This document shows, one piece after another, positions 16,054 to 25,021 of a DNA stretch of 50,389 nt. Origin of the DNA: Prevotellaceae bacterium UBA711 (GTDB lineage: Bacteria > Bacteroidota > Bacteroidia > Bacteroidales > Bacteroidaceae); NCBI GenBank assembly GCA_002297545.1, contig DBLZ01000008.1:1-50389 (forward strand), written 5' to 3'. The notes beneath the pieces are model-generated. The model saw only the letters and a list, made by a program, of their open reading frames with translations. It did no database searches and was not told the DNA's origin. The translations under genes were made by a program, and so were the position numbers. Positions within the stretch are counted from its first letter, which is position 1. Every line of letters begins with the position of its first letter.

Positions 16054-16614
16054 TTAGTTTATTGCCATGAAGGATGTCGTCTTCATAGCCTTGTCGCGGC
16101 TCATGATGAACGTCTTCTTTGTGCCGTTTGCAAAGGTGGCTTCCACCCATACGTTCTCGCCTATGGGGGTGGCGGTGATGGTGGCGTCTTCGTCCTGGGA
16201 GAGGTTGATGAGTTGTTGCAGGCTGTGTGTCAGGTCCATCATGTCGGACTCCTGTGGCTGTGTGTGCAAGGCAAGCAGCAATGCTATGGAGGCCGCGATG
16301 CCTCCGGCCCATGTTACCCATCGCCAGGGGAATGCCTGCATGGAGGAGTTGGTCCGGGTGCCGCCCTGTGCCGTGGTATTGCCCTTGGTTTTGTTGACCA
16401 GCCGGTCATATTCTTCCGCACCTTCGTTGGAGAGTAGGGAAGCATTGGCATGCTCCATTCTGACGAGCGCGGCAAAGGCACGCTCGTCGCTGTCAACATC
16501 GTTGTTTCCGAGGTAGTATTTTGCGAGAGCCTTTTCTTCGGTGGGAGTGGTGTCGGCGTTGAGGTACCTGTCGATTAGCTCCTTGCGTATGTTCTTGTCG
16601 GATATGTTTGTCAT
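16054..16614 (-). CDS. Putative anti-sigma factor, single-pass membrane protein
   Basis: This 186-residue protein starts at the ATG that overlaps the sigma-factor stop by ATGA. Residues 1-95 are cytoplasmic, charged and helical (RKELIDRYLNADTTPTEEKALAKYY...). One transmembrane helix follows (about 99-117). The remaining roughly 65 residues would be periplasmic, with a short beta pattern VWVEATFANGTKKTFIMS. Size, topology and coupling to the sigma gene fit an anti-sigma factor. I do not see a FecR domain or a zinc-binding HxxxCxxC motif, so the family is unassigned. Confidence 0.7.
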   Translation of the reverse strand: MTNISDKNIRKELIDRYLNADTTPTEEKALAKYYLGNNDVDSDERAFAALVRMEHANASLLSNEGAEEYDRLVNKTKGNTTAQGGTRTNSSMQAFPWRWVTWAGGIAASIALLLALHTQPQESDMMDLTHSLQQLINLSQDEDATITATPIGENVWVEATFANGTKKTFIMSRDKAMKTTSFMAIN

Positions 16615-17105
16615 AGTTGTTCCTTTATGATGCCCATCAATTGCCTGCGTGCCGCGGAGATGGTTGACTTTATGCTTGTCTTTGGTCTGCCCGTCAATTG
16701 GGCAATCTCGTCCAAGGTCATTTCTTCTTCGTTGCGCAGGTGCAGGTATTTTCTTTGTGTGCTTGTGAGTGTCCCGTAGGCTATGTCCTTTATTTTCTCC
16801 AGGTCGCAGGCATCTGTAAGGTCGGTTGCCTCGGTGCCACCTGTGTAATTGTCGTGTGGCAGGGTCTGTGTTTTCGGTTGCGTTTTCCTGTAGTGCGATA
16901 TGCAAATGTTCTTGGCTATCCTGACGGCCAGAGCCTCGGCATCCCTGACGGGGTAGTCCTGTCGGACCATTTCCCATAGCCTCATCAGCGTTTCCTGCAC
17001 CACATCCTCGGCGTCTGTTGCCGATATCTGTGCAAAGTCCCTGCCAATGGCCAGTAGCTTGGGACGTATCTTTCGTGCTAATAACTCGTATTCCTCGGTG
17101 GTCAT
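16611..17105 (-). CDS. ECF-type RNA polymerase sigma factor
   Basis: This 164-residue sigma-70 family protein has region 2 (about 10-75, with DAEDVVQETLMRLWEMV) and region 4 (about 105-160, with helix-turn-helix TLDEIAQLTGRPKTSIKSTI) and no regions 1 or 3. It therefore belongs to the extracytoplasmic-function group. The next gene overlaps by ATGA and looks like its anti-sigma factor. The targets are not visible; no neighbouring SusC/SusD locus is adjacent, so a classic glycan trans-envelope circuit is not supported. Confidence 0.93.
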   Translation of the reverse strand: MTTEEYELLARKIRPKLLAIGRDFAQISATDAEDVVQETLMRLWEMVRQDYPVRDAEALAVRIAKNICISHYRKTQPKTQTLPHDNYTGGTEATDLTDACDLEKIKDIAYGTLTSTQRKYLHLRNEEEMTLDEIAQLTGRPKTSIKSTISAARRQLMGIIKEQL

Positions 17106-17143
17106 GTCTTGGCGTTTCTATATTACAGGTCGCAAGATGCCGG

Positions 17144-17151
17144 CAAAAGTA
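17144..17151 (-). promoter_or_regulatory. -7 box for the sigma-factor operon
   Basis: TACTTTTG on the minus strand lies 39 bp upstream of the sigma start. It suggests the operon is read, at least in part, by the housekeeping sigma. Confidence 0.45.
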
Positions 17152-17300
17152 AAAATAAAAGTGCAGGAAATTGCATGGAGCTGTCGTTATCTTCTTGCTT
17201 ATGCTCCATAATGATGGCAAAACGGTAAGGATAGGGGGCGCTGGACGTGTAAAAAAAAGTTATTGTGTTTGAAATGCCTTCGTGAAATGGGAAAAAAGCT

Positions 17301-17308
17301 TACCTTTG
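17301..17308 (+). promoter_or_regulatory. -7 box for the DUF1232 gene
   Basis: TACCTTTG lies 35 bp ahead of the ATG at 17343. A TTTG at 17268-17271 is too far upstream (29 bp) to be a normal -33 element. Confidence 0.5.
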
Positions 17309-17342
17309 CCATATAGACAACAGTTATCAAAAACACAAGACC

Positions 17343-17702
17343 ATGGCAATTCTCAATCTTAACTACAACGCCCTGTGGGAAAGCGTCTGTTCCTGGAGCC
17401 GCAAGGCCGGTCGTGTCGCTACGCGCCCTGCTCTGCTCATGTGGTATGTACTGCGTAGCGACAAGACACCGCGTGCCGACAAATTGGCAATCTTTACTTC
17501 TCTGGCATACCTTGTCCTGCCCATCGACCTCCTTGATGCCAAGCGCCTGCCCATCATAGGATGGCTGGATGAGGTGATGTCGCTTGCCCTCCTTGTGCAG
17601 AAGATGTCGAAATACATCACGCCGGAGATGGAGGCACGTGCGGACAAGCAGTTGGATGAGTGGTTCCCGGAGTACGTGGGCTACGAGGCTGTGGAGGAAT
17701 AG
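17343..17702 (+). CDS. DUF1232 (YkvA-like) small protein
   Basis: This 119-residue protein contains a DUF1232 domain (about residues 38-85). The core ADKLAIFTSLAYLVLPIDLLDA with GWLDEVMSLALLVQKM is characteristic: a hydrophobic stretch followed by the conserved PxDLxP-like turn, here PIDLLD. Family members are membrane-associated proteins of unknown function. It is monocistronic and convergent with groEL, sharing the terminator at 17786-17818. Confidence 0.82.
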   Translation: MAILNLNYNALWESVCSWSRKAGRVATRPALLMWYVLRSDKTPRADKLAIFTSLAYLVLPIDLLDAKRLPIIGWLDEVMSLALLVQKMSKYITPEMEARADKQLDEWFPEYVGYEAVEE

Positions 17703-17785
17703 GGCAGACGGATGCCGGTAGATGTCGGTGGATGATGTCTGGGCTATCGCCGAAGTATCCGGTGCTTCCGGAGCAGATACAAAAG

Positions 17786-17818
17786 ACGTGGGCTGTGTCG
17801 AACTGGCACAGCCCACGT
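17786..17818. terminator. Shared terminator between the DUF1232 gene and groEL
   Basis: A perfect 12-bp stem ACGTGGGCTGTG/CACAGCCCACGT (17786-17797 with 17807-17818) has a nine-base loop. A-rich bases on the left and T-rich bases on the right suit both directions. Confidence 0.8.
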
Positions 17819-17846
17819 TTGGTATATGTATTTTATGTCTGGCAGA

Positions 17847-19478
17847 TTACATCATGCCACCCATTCCGGGAGCACCGCCCATGGGCATTTCGGGCTTGTC
17901 CTCCTTGGCGTCGCAGATGACGCACTCGGTGGTGAGGAACATGCCTGCTATGGAAGCAGCGTTCTCCAAAGCCACACGGGTAACCTTGGCGGGGTCTATG
18001 ATGCCGGCTGCTTTCATGTTCTCGTACTTGTCCTCGCGTGCATTGTAACCATAGTCGCCTTCGCCGGAGCGAACCTCGTTTACTACCACGCTACCCTCCA
18101 GGCCTGCGTTCTCCACAATCTGGCGCAGGGGTTCCTCGATGGCGCGGCGGACGATGCGGATACCCGTCTGTTCGTCGGCGTTTGCGCCGGTGAGGTTGTC
18201 CAGAGCTTTCTTGGCACGGATGTAGGCCACACCGCCACCGGGGATGATACCCTCTTCTATGGCAGCACGTGTTGCGCACAGTGCATCGTCAACGCGATCT
18301 TTCTTTTCCTTCATTTCTACCTCGGAGGGTGCGCCCACGTAGAGTACTGCCACACCGCCTGCCAACTTGGCCAGACGCTCCTGCAACTTCTCCTTGTCGT
18401 AGTCGCTGGTAGAGTTTGCAATCTCGTTCTTGATCTGGGCCACACGGTCGGCAATCAACTGCTTGTCGCCGCGACCGTTGACGATGGTGGTGTTATCCTT
18501 GCTGATGGTAACCTTGTCGGCGCTGCCAAGCATCTCTATGGTAGCCTGTTCCAGCTTGAGGCCTGTGTCCTCGCTGATTACCAGACCGCCGGTGAGGGTA
18601 GCGATGTCTTGGAGCATAGCCTTTCTGCGGTCGCCGAAACCGGGAGCCTTAACAGCGCAAATCTTCAACTGGCCGCGCAGACGGTTCACTACCAAGGTAG
18701 TCAGTGCCTCTGAGTCCACGTCCTCGGCAATTACCAGCAGGGGACGGCCGGTCTGTACGGCCGGTTCCAGGATGGGGAGGAAGTCCTTGAGGTTGCTGAT
18801 TTTCTTGTCGTATATGAGGATGTAGGGGTTCTCCATCTCACACTCCATCTTCTCGGTGTTGGTGACGAAGTAGGGAGAGAGGTAGCCGCGGTCGAACTGC
18901 ATGCCCTCTACCACACCGATAGTGGTGTCGCGGCCCTTGGCCTCCTCAATGGTGATTACACCGTCCTTGCTCACCTTCTGCATGGCTTCGGCCAGGAGCT
19001 GGCCGATCTCGGGGTCGTTGTTGGCGCTCACGGTTGCCACCTGCTCTATCTTCTGATAGTCGGTGCCTACGACTTCGGCCATATCCTTGATTTCCTTGAC
19101 CACGGCAGCCACGGCCTTGTCTATACCGCGCTTCAGGTCCATGGGGTTGGCACCTGCGGCTACGTTCTTCAAGCCCTCGCGGACGATGGCCTGGGCCAGG
19201 ACAGTAGCAGTGGTTGTACCATCACCGGCATCGTCACCGGTCTTTGAAGCCACGCTCTTTACCAACTGTGCGCCTGCATTCTGGAAGGGGTCGGCAAGCT
19301 CAACCTCCTTCGCTACGGTCACACCGTCCTTGGTGATATGGGGAGCACCGAACTTCTTCTCGATGATGACGTTGCGACCCTTGGGGCCGAGAGTCACCTT
19401 TACTGCGTCTGCCAGGCTGTCTACGCCCTGCTTCATCAGGTCGCGAGCCTCTATGTTGAATTTAATGTCTTTTGCCAT
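17847..19478 (-). CDS. groEL: 60-kDa chaperonin GroEL
   Basis: This 543-residue GroEL forms the double-ring ATP-driven folding chamber with GroES. The sequence is collinear with the family: AKDIKFNIEARDLMKQGV at the start, the GDGTTTATVLA ATP-binding loop, VEEGIIPGGGVAY-type segment (here IEEGIIPGGGVAY), and a Gly-Met C-terminal tail (GAPGMGGMM). It follows groES with a 112-bp spacer on the same strand. No CIRCE inverted repeat was found upstream of the pair, so HrcA control is not supported. Confidence 0.98.
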   Translation of the reverse strand: MAKDIKFNIEARDLMKQGVDSLADAVKVTLGPKGRNVIIEKKFGAPHITKDGVTVAKEVELADPFQNAGAQLVKSVASKTGDDAGDGTTTATVLAQAIVREGLKNVAAGANPMDLKRGIDKAVAAVVKEIKDMAEVVGTDYQKIEQVATVSANNDPEIGQLLAEAMQKVSKDGVITIEEAKGRDTTIGVVEGMQFDRGYLSPYFVTNTEKMECEMENPYILIYDKKISNLKDFLPILEPAVQTGRPLLVIAEDVDSEALTTLVVNRLRGQLKICAVKAPGFGDRRKAMLQDIATLTGGLVISEDTGLKLEQATIEMLGSADKVTISKDNTTIVNGRGDKQLIADRVAQIKNEIANSTSDYDKEKLQERLAKLAGGVAVLYVGAPSEVEMKEKKDRVDDALCATRAAIEEGIIPGGGVAYIRAKKALDNLTGANADEQTGIRIVRRAIEEPLRQIVENAGLEGSVVVNEVRSGEGDYGYNAREDKYENMKAAGIIDPAKVTRVALENAASIAGMFLTTECVICDAKEDKPEMPMGGAPGMGGMM

Positions 19479-19590
19479 TTTTGTAGTCTCCTATTAAGTG
19501 TGTTTGTGTGTTGTTGTTTGTGTTGGTGCGGCATGGCGCCTCGCGCGTTATATTATAAAGGTATAGGCGCGGTCGCATCCGTATGTGACG

Positions 19591-19863
19591 TTAGCCCAAG
19601 ATGGCCACCACGTCGCTCTGACGCATGATGAGGTACTTTTTGCCCTCGTGCTCTATTTCGGTGCCGGCATACTTGCCGTAGAGTACACGGTCGCCCTCCT
19701 TCAGTACCATCTCCTCGTCCTTGGTACCATTGCCTACAGCCATGATGGTGCCCTGGAGGGGTTTCTCCTTGGCGGTGTCGGGTATGATTATGCCACCGAT
19801 AGTCTTAGTCTCTGCTGCAGCCGGCTCAATGAGCACGCGGTCTGCCAATGGTTTGATGTTCAT
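19591..19863 (-). CDS. groES: 10-kDa co-chaperonin GroES
   Basis: This 90-residue GroES caps the GroEL ring. The N-terminal NIKPLADRVLIEP, the mobile loop (AAAETKTIGGIIIPDTAKEKP) and the C-terminal region YGKYAGTEIEHEGKKYLIM are typical. It is first in the groES-groEL operon. A clear -7 box was not found in the upstream 150 bp. Confidence 0.97.
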   Translation of the reverse strand: MNIKPLADRVLIEPAAAETKTIGGIIIPDTAKEKPLQGTIMAVGNGTKDEEMVLKEGDRVLYGKYAGTEIEHEGKKYLIMRQSDVVAILG

Positions 19864-20011
19864 GATTGTATCTGTATTAGTTTATGTGTTATGTCGGATA
19901 ATCCATCCGTCATGACGCCAAAAGCATGCCAAAGAGCTGAGGCACGGACAAAATGTCAGTATTCTCGGCTATTTGCGGCCGCGATGGTGACATTATTGCA
20001 AAAAATCTTCC

Positions 20012-20019
20012 TATCTTTG
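20012..20019 (+). promoter_or_regulatory. -7 box for the HD-domain nuclease gene
   Basis: TATCTTTG predicts transcription from about 20026, compatible with all three candidate ATG codons at 20064, 20076 and 20088. No well-placed -33 element. Confidence 0.5.
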
Positions 20020-20063
20020 TTCACGCATAGTGTCGTGTCGGGGGCGTTCGCAGTTGTCCCGGC

Positions 20064-20942
20064 GTGGCACGATATATGGTACAAGTTATGAAAGAATTTA
20101 TGGTCATAGGCAGAGCCAATGCCACCACACGCCAGGGTAGCCATTATGTCATGCTCAAGGTTTCCGATGCCGAGCAGGCCTTTACCGTGTCGGTGTGGGA
20201 TGTGGCTCCCGAGATGCCGCCATTCCCCGGACAACTGGTGCAGTTTACTCAGTTGAAGGACTTCGGAGGCAAGAAGTCGTGCTCGTTCACGGAAATGATC
20301 CTTGGATTGATGGCCGACGAGAAGCACCCTCTCTACGGTCTGCTGCCGCGCCCCATAGCCCGTAGCGTGTGGGACGATACGGTGGAACGCTTGCTGAGTT
20401 TCTGCACGGACGAGAAGCTGATGCCCATCATCCGCTCCTTCGCCGAGAAGCTGTTCCGGCCTTATAGCGAGTACCCCGCCGCCGCCACCATGCACCATGC
20501 CTATCAAGGCGGCCTGCTGAACCATACCCACCAGATGCTGCACATGCTGGAGGGACTATATCCGTGCCTGCCGTATCAGATCAAGGTGGAGCGCTGCATC
20601 CTGGCCATTCTTTTCCATGACTATGGCAAGGTCTACGAGTATAACCGTCAGGGCGATACGCAAGCCGACATGTACCTGTTGGGGCATATCTACCTGGGGG
20701 CGCACAAGTTGCAGAACGTTCTGGAGCAGCACGGTGTGGATCCAGCGGAGGTCAAGCGTATCATACATTGTGTCCTGGCCCACCATGGGCAGCGCGAGTT
20801 TGGCAGTCCCGTATTGCCTTGCACTCAGGAGGCGGCCATCGTCACGTATCTGGACAACATCTCCGCCAAGGTGGACAGCATGGAGAATACGCCCGACGGT
20901 GAGTACATACCGTCACTGGGCACCCATGTGCAGAAGGGCTGA
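20064..20942 (+). CDS. YhaM-like OB-fold/HD-domain 3'-5' exoribonuclease
   Basis: The protein (292 aa from the first ATG) has an N-terminal OB-fold nucleic-acid-binding part (about 10-80, ending with VSVWDV and QLVQFTQLKDF). An HD metal-dependent phosphohydrolase domain follows (about 140-270). Visible metal ligands are His144/145, His154, the HD pair His185-Asp186 in FHDYGK, His208, His240/241 in VLAHHGQREFGSP, and Asp264 in DNISAK. This layout matches YhaM, a 3'-5' exonuclease. The true start may be at 20076 or 20088, since the domain begins around EFMVIGRAN. It diverges from groES. Confidence 0.87.
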   Translation: MARYMVQVMKEFMVIGRANATTRQGSHYVMLKVSDAEQAFTVSVWDVAPEMPPFPGQLVQFTQLKDFGGKKSCSFTEMILGLMADEKHPLYGLLPRPIARSVWDDTVERLLSFCTDEKLMPIIRSFAEKLFRPYSEYPAAATMHHAYQGGLLNHTHQMLHMLEGLYPCLPYQIKVERCILAILFHDYGKVYEYNRQGDTQADMYLLGHIYLGAHKLQNVLEQHGVDPAEVKRIIHCVLAHHGQREFGSPVLPCTQEAAIVTYLDNISAKVDSMENTPDGEYIPSLGTHVQKG

Positions 20943-21066
20943 GGCAGGTACTACTCCATTGGCCTCTGCTGTTGCATGATGTCATCCCTCTGTTCCGCGT
21001 GCCTCCACCATGTGCTTCGCGTAGCAATATCCTTACGTCTGAACGATAAACAAACTTAATAATCTT

Positions 21067-24000
21067 ATGAAAAGACTACTGTTTTTATTGAGTGCCGCAC
21101 TGGCCTTTGCAGGAGCCTATGCCCAGCAGTTCCGCAAGGGTGCCCTGTACGAAGTCACCGGCATCCCTGTGGAGTACGAGGGACAACTGTTTGTGATGGA
21201 CGAGCTTTCCGGCTCATGGCGTTTCATCGACCCATTTAAGCAGCGTGCCCTGCGTGTTGGCGACAAGGGTCTGGAGTACGGCGAGGTCAACGGCAGCGAC
21301 GAGTTGCAGAAGTGGACACTCACCGAGATCGCACCTGGCAAGTATGGTGCCGTGCCTACCAACAAGACCTCCTTCCGCACTTTGGCCAAGGGCGTCGGCA
21401 TCCGCGAATCTGCCATCTTTGGTAGCGATGACAATTGTACTTATCGTTTCCGTAGCGTACAGTCTCCTGCCATGGTGCTGGGCAATGCCGATGACGGAGG
21501 TAACAATGCACGCATCCGTGCCGAGGAATTGGACACCCTCAATCGTGGCCAGTACTGGAGCATCAAGACGCTTTCCCTGGGGCGCTACCTCATAGGTGGA
21601 GCTTTCTATGACAGCCACTTCGACGACGGTGGTGACAATGCCTCCATCACGTGGCTGCTGCAGTGGAAAGCCAATCCCTCCAAGCCCGGCAATGCGCTGA
21701 TGGCTCTGGAGCAGGTCAAGGGGCAGAAGGGCGTCTATCGTATCGTCTCTGCCAACAAACAGAAGATGTTCCGCATCGACGGCAACATGATGAAGATAGT
21801 CCCCATCGACGAGGCCGACCGCGCGTCGTGGTTCACCATAGAGCAGGTGGAGAAGCCCAAGATAGCTTCCCCCGTATGGGAGGACGAGGCTGTCTTCGGC
21901 ATCAACCGCCTTCCCGGTATAGCCACCTACATGCCATACGCCAGTGAGACCGAGATGCAGGCGGACAAGGCCTACTATGCCACACCGTGGACCGAGCCTA
22001 AGAGTTCGCTCTACGCCTCGTTAGATGGCGAATGGAACTTCTGGTTCACGGCCGAGCCCCAGAAGGGCAAGTCTGCTGCCACTGGCGATGTGGAAGTTAT
22101 GGACCTGCCTGCCTTCAGCGCGGCTGCCAACCACATTGCCGGCAACGACGGACCTAAGCCCGATGTCATCCCCGTACCCTCGTGCTGGGAGATGCTGGGC
22201 TACGACCGCCCCATATACTGTAACGTGGAGTATCCTCACGGCAACACGCCTCCTTTCATCAAGGCACGTCCGGGCTTTAATGACGGTGGCAAGAACTACG
22301 CCATCAATCCAGTAGGCACCTACCACCGCAGCTTTCAATTGCCGGAAGGATGGGACCGCCAACGTACCATCATACACTTCGGCGGCATATACTCCTGTGC
22401 CCAGGTGTGGCTCAATGGCAAGTTCGTGGGCTACACTCAGGGAGCCAACTGTGTGGCTGAGTTCGATCTCACCAGTCTGCTCCGTACAGGACAGAACGAC
22501 CTGGTGGTGCAGGTGCATCGCTGGAGCGACGGCTCCTATCTGGAGTGCCAGGACATGTTCCGCATGAGTGGCCTCTTCCGCAGCGTATATATATATAATG
22601 TACCCAAGAAGAGCATACGCAATCATGTGGTGCAGACCATCGTCAATGGCAACGACGGTGTGGTGAAGGTCAGTGTGGACGCCGACGTTCCCTCCGTGGC
22701 CAAGCTCTACAGCCCCGAGGGTAAGTTCTTGGGCGAGCAGAAACTTGTGGCTGGCAAGACCGAGTTTCTTGTGCCCGACGCCAGCCTGTGGTCTGCCGAG
22801 ACTCCCTCGCTCTACACCATGGACATCATACAGCGCGATGCCAACGGCCGCGACTGCATGGCATTCTCCACCAAGGTTGGCATCCGCGATGTGCGCATCA
22901 TCGGCTCCCTGCTCTATGTCAACGGCCGCCGCGTGTTGCTGAAGGGTGTCAACCGTCATGATTCCGACCCCGTCACAGGCCGCACTGTCAGCACCCGGAG
23001 CATGGAGAACGACGTGTTGCTGATGAAGCGTAACAACATCAATACCATACGCACCAGTCACTATCCCAACGATGCGCGCATGTATGCCATGTTCGACCAC
23101 TATGGCCTGTACTGTTGCGACGAGGCCGATCTTGAGGACCATGCCAACCAGTCCATATCCTACATGGCCTCGTGGATACCTTCCTTCGTGGACCGCATAG
23201 AGCGTATGGTCAGCCGCGACATCAACCATCCCTCTGTCATCATGTGGTCCATGGGCAACGAGGCCGGTGCGGGCACCAACTTCAAGGACTGTTACGAGGC
23301 CGCCCATAAGATGGACCCCACGCGCCCCATACACTACGAAGGCACACGTGTGGATAAGGAGTATGGCGGCAGCCTCTATTCCGACTTCTATTCCAAGATG
23401 TATCCCAGCATGGACTGGATGAACCGCAATACCAGCAATCTGGACAAGCCCATGTTCCTCTGCGAGTACGCCCACGCCATGGGCAACGCCATAGGCAACC
23501 TGCCCGAGTATATGCAGAGTATGGCCGAGAGCAACGCTACCATTGGCGGCTGTATCTGGGACTGGGTGGATCAGGCCATTTACGAGCCTCGCGAGTTGAA
23601 GCAGGGCATACGTCGCCTGCATACCGGCTATGACTTCCCGGGCCCCCATCAGGGCAACTTCTGTTCCAACGGCATAGTCACCGCCGAGCGCGAGTACACG
23701 TCCAAACTGGCCGAGGTGAAGTTTGCCTACCAATACATTGCCTTCTCCTACAACGCTTCTGTCCTGACCGTCACCAACAACTACGCCTTCCGCTCCCTCA
23801 AGGGCATGAAGGCTGAGGTGCAGGTCCTCCTGGACGGCAAGGTGAAGAAGACCGTCTCCATGATGCTGCCCGACGTGAAGCCCGGTGCCGGCACCACCAT
23901 CCCTCTGCCTGCTGTTGATAAGTACATTGCCAAGGCTGCCGCTAAGGGAATGCGTGCCGTGCTCAATGTCGTAGTCTCCGACACCCAGGCTTCGGCTGCC

Positions 24001-24735
24001 ACTCCGGCAGGTCACATCGTGGCACACTACGGCCAAGAACTGACCAAGGCCGCTCCGCTGCCAACGTTGGCCAAGGGAGAGCAGGTCTTCCATCCCGAGT
24101 TCGAGTTCCAGAACCACCGCTGGATAGAGAACGATCGCTACGGTGACACCCGCAGCGAAGACAAGGCCGACTGCCATATCTCCTACGAGTACCTGAAGGA
24201 CGGAAGTGTGGACATGATAGTTAAGATTACGCCCAAGAACGACGGCCTGCGTCGCGTGGGTGTGGCAACCGAACTGGACACCGCCCTGTGCAATGTCCGC
24301 TATTATGGCTACGGTCCCTATGAGAACTATCCCGACCGTCGCGCCGGTGTGCTCGTGGGCAACTACGAGGGCAAAGTCCTGCCCTATAATGCAGATGGCA
24401 CCCTGCCCGCAGGCAGCCTGATGGAACCTTACATCAAGCCTCAAAGCACGGGCGATCGTCTCGTCTACAGCGTCACCTTGACCGATGCCAAGGGGCACGG
24501 CTGGCAGATGGAGTGCCCCGAGGGAGTCTACTTCAGTGCTAACCGTTATACTGATGCCGATCTGATGAACGCCCAGCACACATGGCAACTGGAGCCCCGT
24601 CCCTATATCCTCTTGCAACTGGATATGGACATTCGAGGTTTGGGTAACGCTTCCTGCGGTCCCGGCCCCATGCAGAAGTACGTCATCGACGGAAAGCAGA
24701 CGTATGAGTTCCGTGTGAGGATGAAGAGAATCTAA
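21067..24735 (+). CDS. GH2 beta-galactosidase with N-terminal lectin-like extension
   Basis: This 1222-residue secreted enzyme has a signal peptide (cleavage after AYA20). Residues about 21-265 contain three repeats ending in (Q)xW-like motifs (Trp83, Trp164, Trp255), suggesting a beta-trefoil carbohydrate-binding fold. The LacZ-type GH2 core then runs from about 270: sugar-binding domain, immunoglobulin-like domain, TIM barrel (GVNRHDSDPVTGR), and the C-terminal beta-galactosidase small-chain domain. The acid/base is Glu732 in SMGNEAGAG and the nucleophile is Glu800 in FLCEYAHAMGN. It removes terminal beta-galactose from glycans. A strong terminator follows, and its 3' end is duplicated at 33448-33536. 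Confidence 0.94.
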   Translation: MKRLLFLLSAALAFAGAYAQQFRKGALYEVTGIPVEYEGQLFVMDELSGSWRFIDPFKQRALRVGDKGLEYGEVNGSDELQKWTLTEIAPGKYGAVPTNKTSFRTLAKGVGIRESAIFGSDDNCTYRFRSVQSPAMVLGNADDGGNNARIRAEELDTLNRGQYWSIKTLSLGRYLIGGAFYDSHFDDGGDNASITWLLQWKANPSKPGNALMALEQVKGQKGVYRIVSANKQKMFRIDGNMMKIVPIDEADRASWFTIEQVEKPKIASPVWEDEAVFGINRLPGIATYMPYASETEMQADKAYYATPWTEPKSSLYASLDGEWNFWFTAEPQKGKSAATGDVEVMDLPAFSAAANHIAGNDGPKPDVIPVPSCWEMLGYDRPIYCNVEYPHGNTPPFIKARPGFNDGGKNYAINPVGTYHRSFQLPEGWDRQRTIIHFGGIYSCAQVWLNGKFVGYTQGANCVAEFDLTSLLRTGQNDLVVQVHRWSDGSYLECQDMFRMSGLFRSVYIYNVPKKSIRNHVVQTIVNGNDGVVKVSVDADVPSVAKLYSPEGKFLGEQKLVAGKTEFLVPDASLWSAETPSLYTMDIIQRDANGRDCMAFSTKVGIRDVRIIGSLLYVNGRRVLLKGVNRHDSDPVTGRTVSTRSMENDVLLMKRNNINTIRTSHYPNDARMYAMFDHYGLYCCDEADLEDHANQSISYMASWIPSFVDRIERMVSRDINHPSVIMWSMGNEAGAGTNFKDCYEAAHKMDPTRPIHYEGTRVDKEYGGSLYSDFYSKMYPSMDWMNRNTSNLDKPMFLCEYAHAMGNAIGNLPEYMQSMAESNATIGGCIWDWVDQAIYEPRELKQGIRRLHTGYDFPGPHQGNFCSNGIVTAEREYTSKLAEVKFAYQYIAFSYNASVLTVTNNYAFRSLKGMKAEVQVLLDGKVKKTVSMMLPDVKPGAGTTIPLPAVDKYIAKAAAKGMRAVLNVVVSDTQASAATPAGHIVAHYGQELTKAAPLPTLAKGEQVFHPEFEFQNHRWIENDRYGDTRSEDKADCHISYEYLKDGSVDMIVKITPKNDGLRRVGVATELDTALCNVRYYGYGPYENYPDRRAGVLVGNYEGKVLPYNADGTLPAGSLMEPYIKPQSTGDRLVYSVTLTDAKGHGWQMECPEGVYFSANRYTDADLMNAQHTWQLEPRPYILLQLDMDIRGLGNASCGPGPMQKYVIDGKQTYEFRVRMKRI

Positions 24736-24740
24736 AGTAT

Positions 24741-24780
24741 ATCCCCCGGGAGGCCCTGCGGCACCCGGGGGATGTTTTTT
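24741..24780 (+). terminator. Terminator after the GH2 gene
   Basis: A 10-bp stem ATCCCCCGGG/CCCGGGGGAT (24741-24750 with 24764-24773) is followed by GTTTTTT. A close copy is at 33537-33570. Confidence 0.92.
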
Positions 24781-25021
24781 CATAGGACGCACCTGTGTCT
24801 GGAGGGACTATGGGGTCAGCGGGTATTTCCGGTTGGTGAGGCCAGGCAACGCCCTCTTGGACGGCCTGTATCAACTTTACATATATCCGCAGACCCTTTT
24901 TTGGGGTGGCGATGATATACGATGCACCCCCGTGCTGTTCCCGGTTGGTGGGGGAATGGCGCGGGGGCGCTTGCTTGTTGGTATATGGATTACCGTCAAG
25001 GCCTGTGGCCTCGGCCGTGGC
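24781..25021. other. Intergenic DNA between the GH2 and metalloprotease genes
   Basis: This convergent gap holds no supported gene. A phrase TTCCGGTTGGTG near 24829 recurs imperfectly at about 24940, and GGCC-rich inverted repeats at about 25000-25022 may help end the minus-strand protease transcript. Confidence 0.35.

Noticed and set aside
16615..17220. Upstream extension of the anti-sigma reading frame across the sigma gene
   Set aside because: The frame is open only because it overlaps the sigma gene; the ATGA overlap at 16611-16614 gives the natural start.
19864..20020. CIRCE/HrcA operator upstream of groES
   Set aside because: No TTAGCACTC-N9-GAGTGCTAA-like inverted repeat is present.
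22021..24792. A 923-codon open frame on the minus strand opposite the GH2 gene
   Set aside because: It mirrors the GH2 coding frame in GC-rich DNA, lacks a signal or domain pattern, and the GH2 enzyme on the plus strand has all catalytic motifs.
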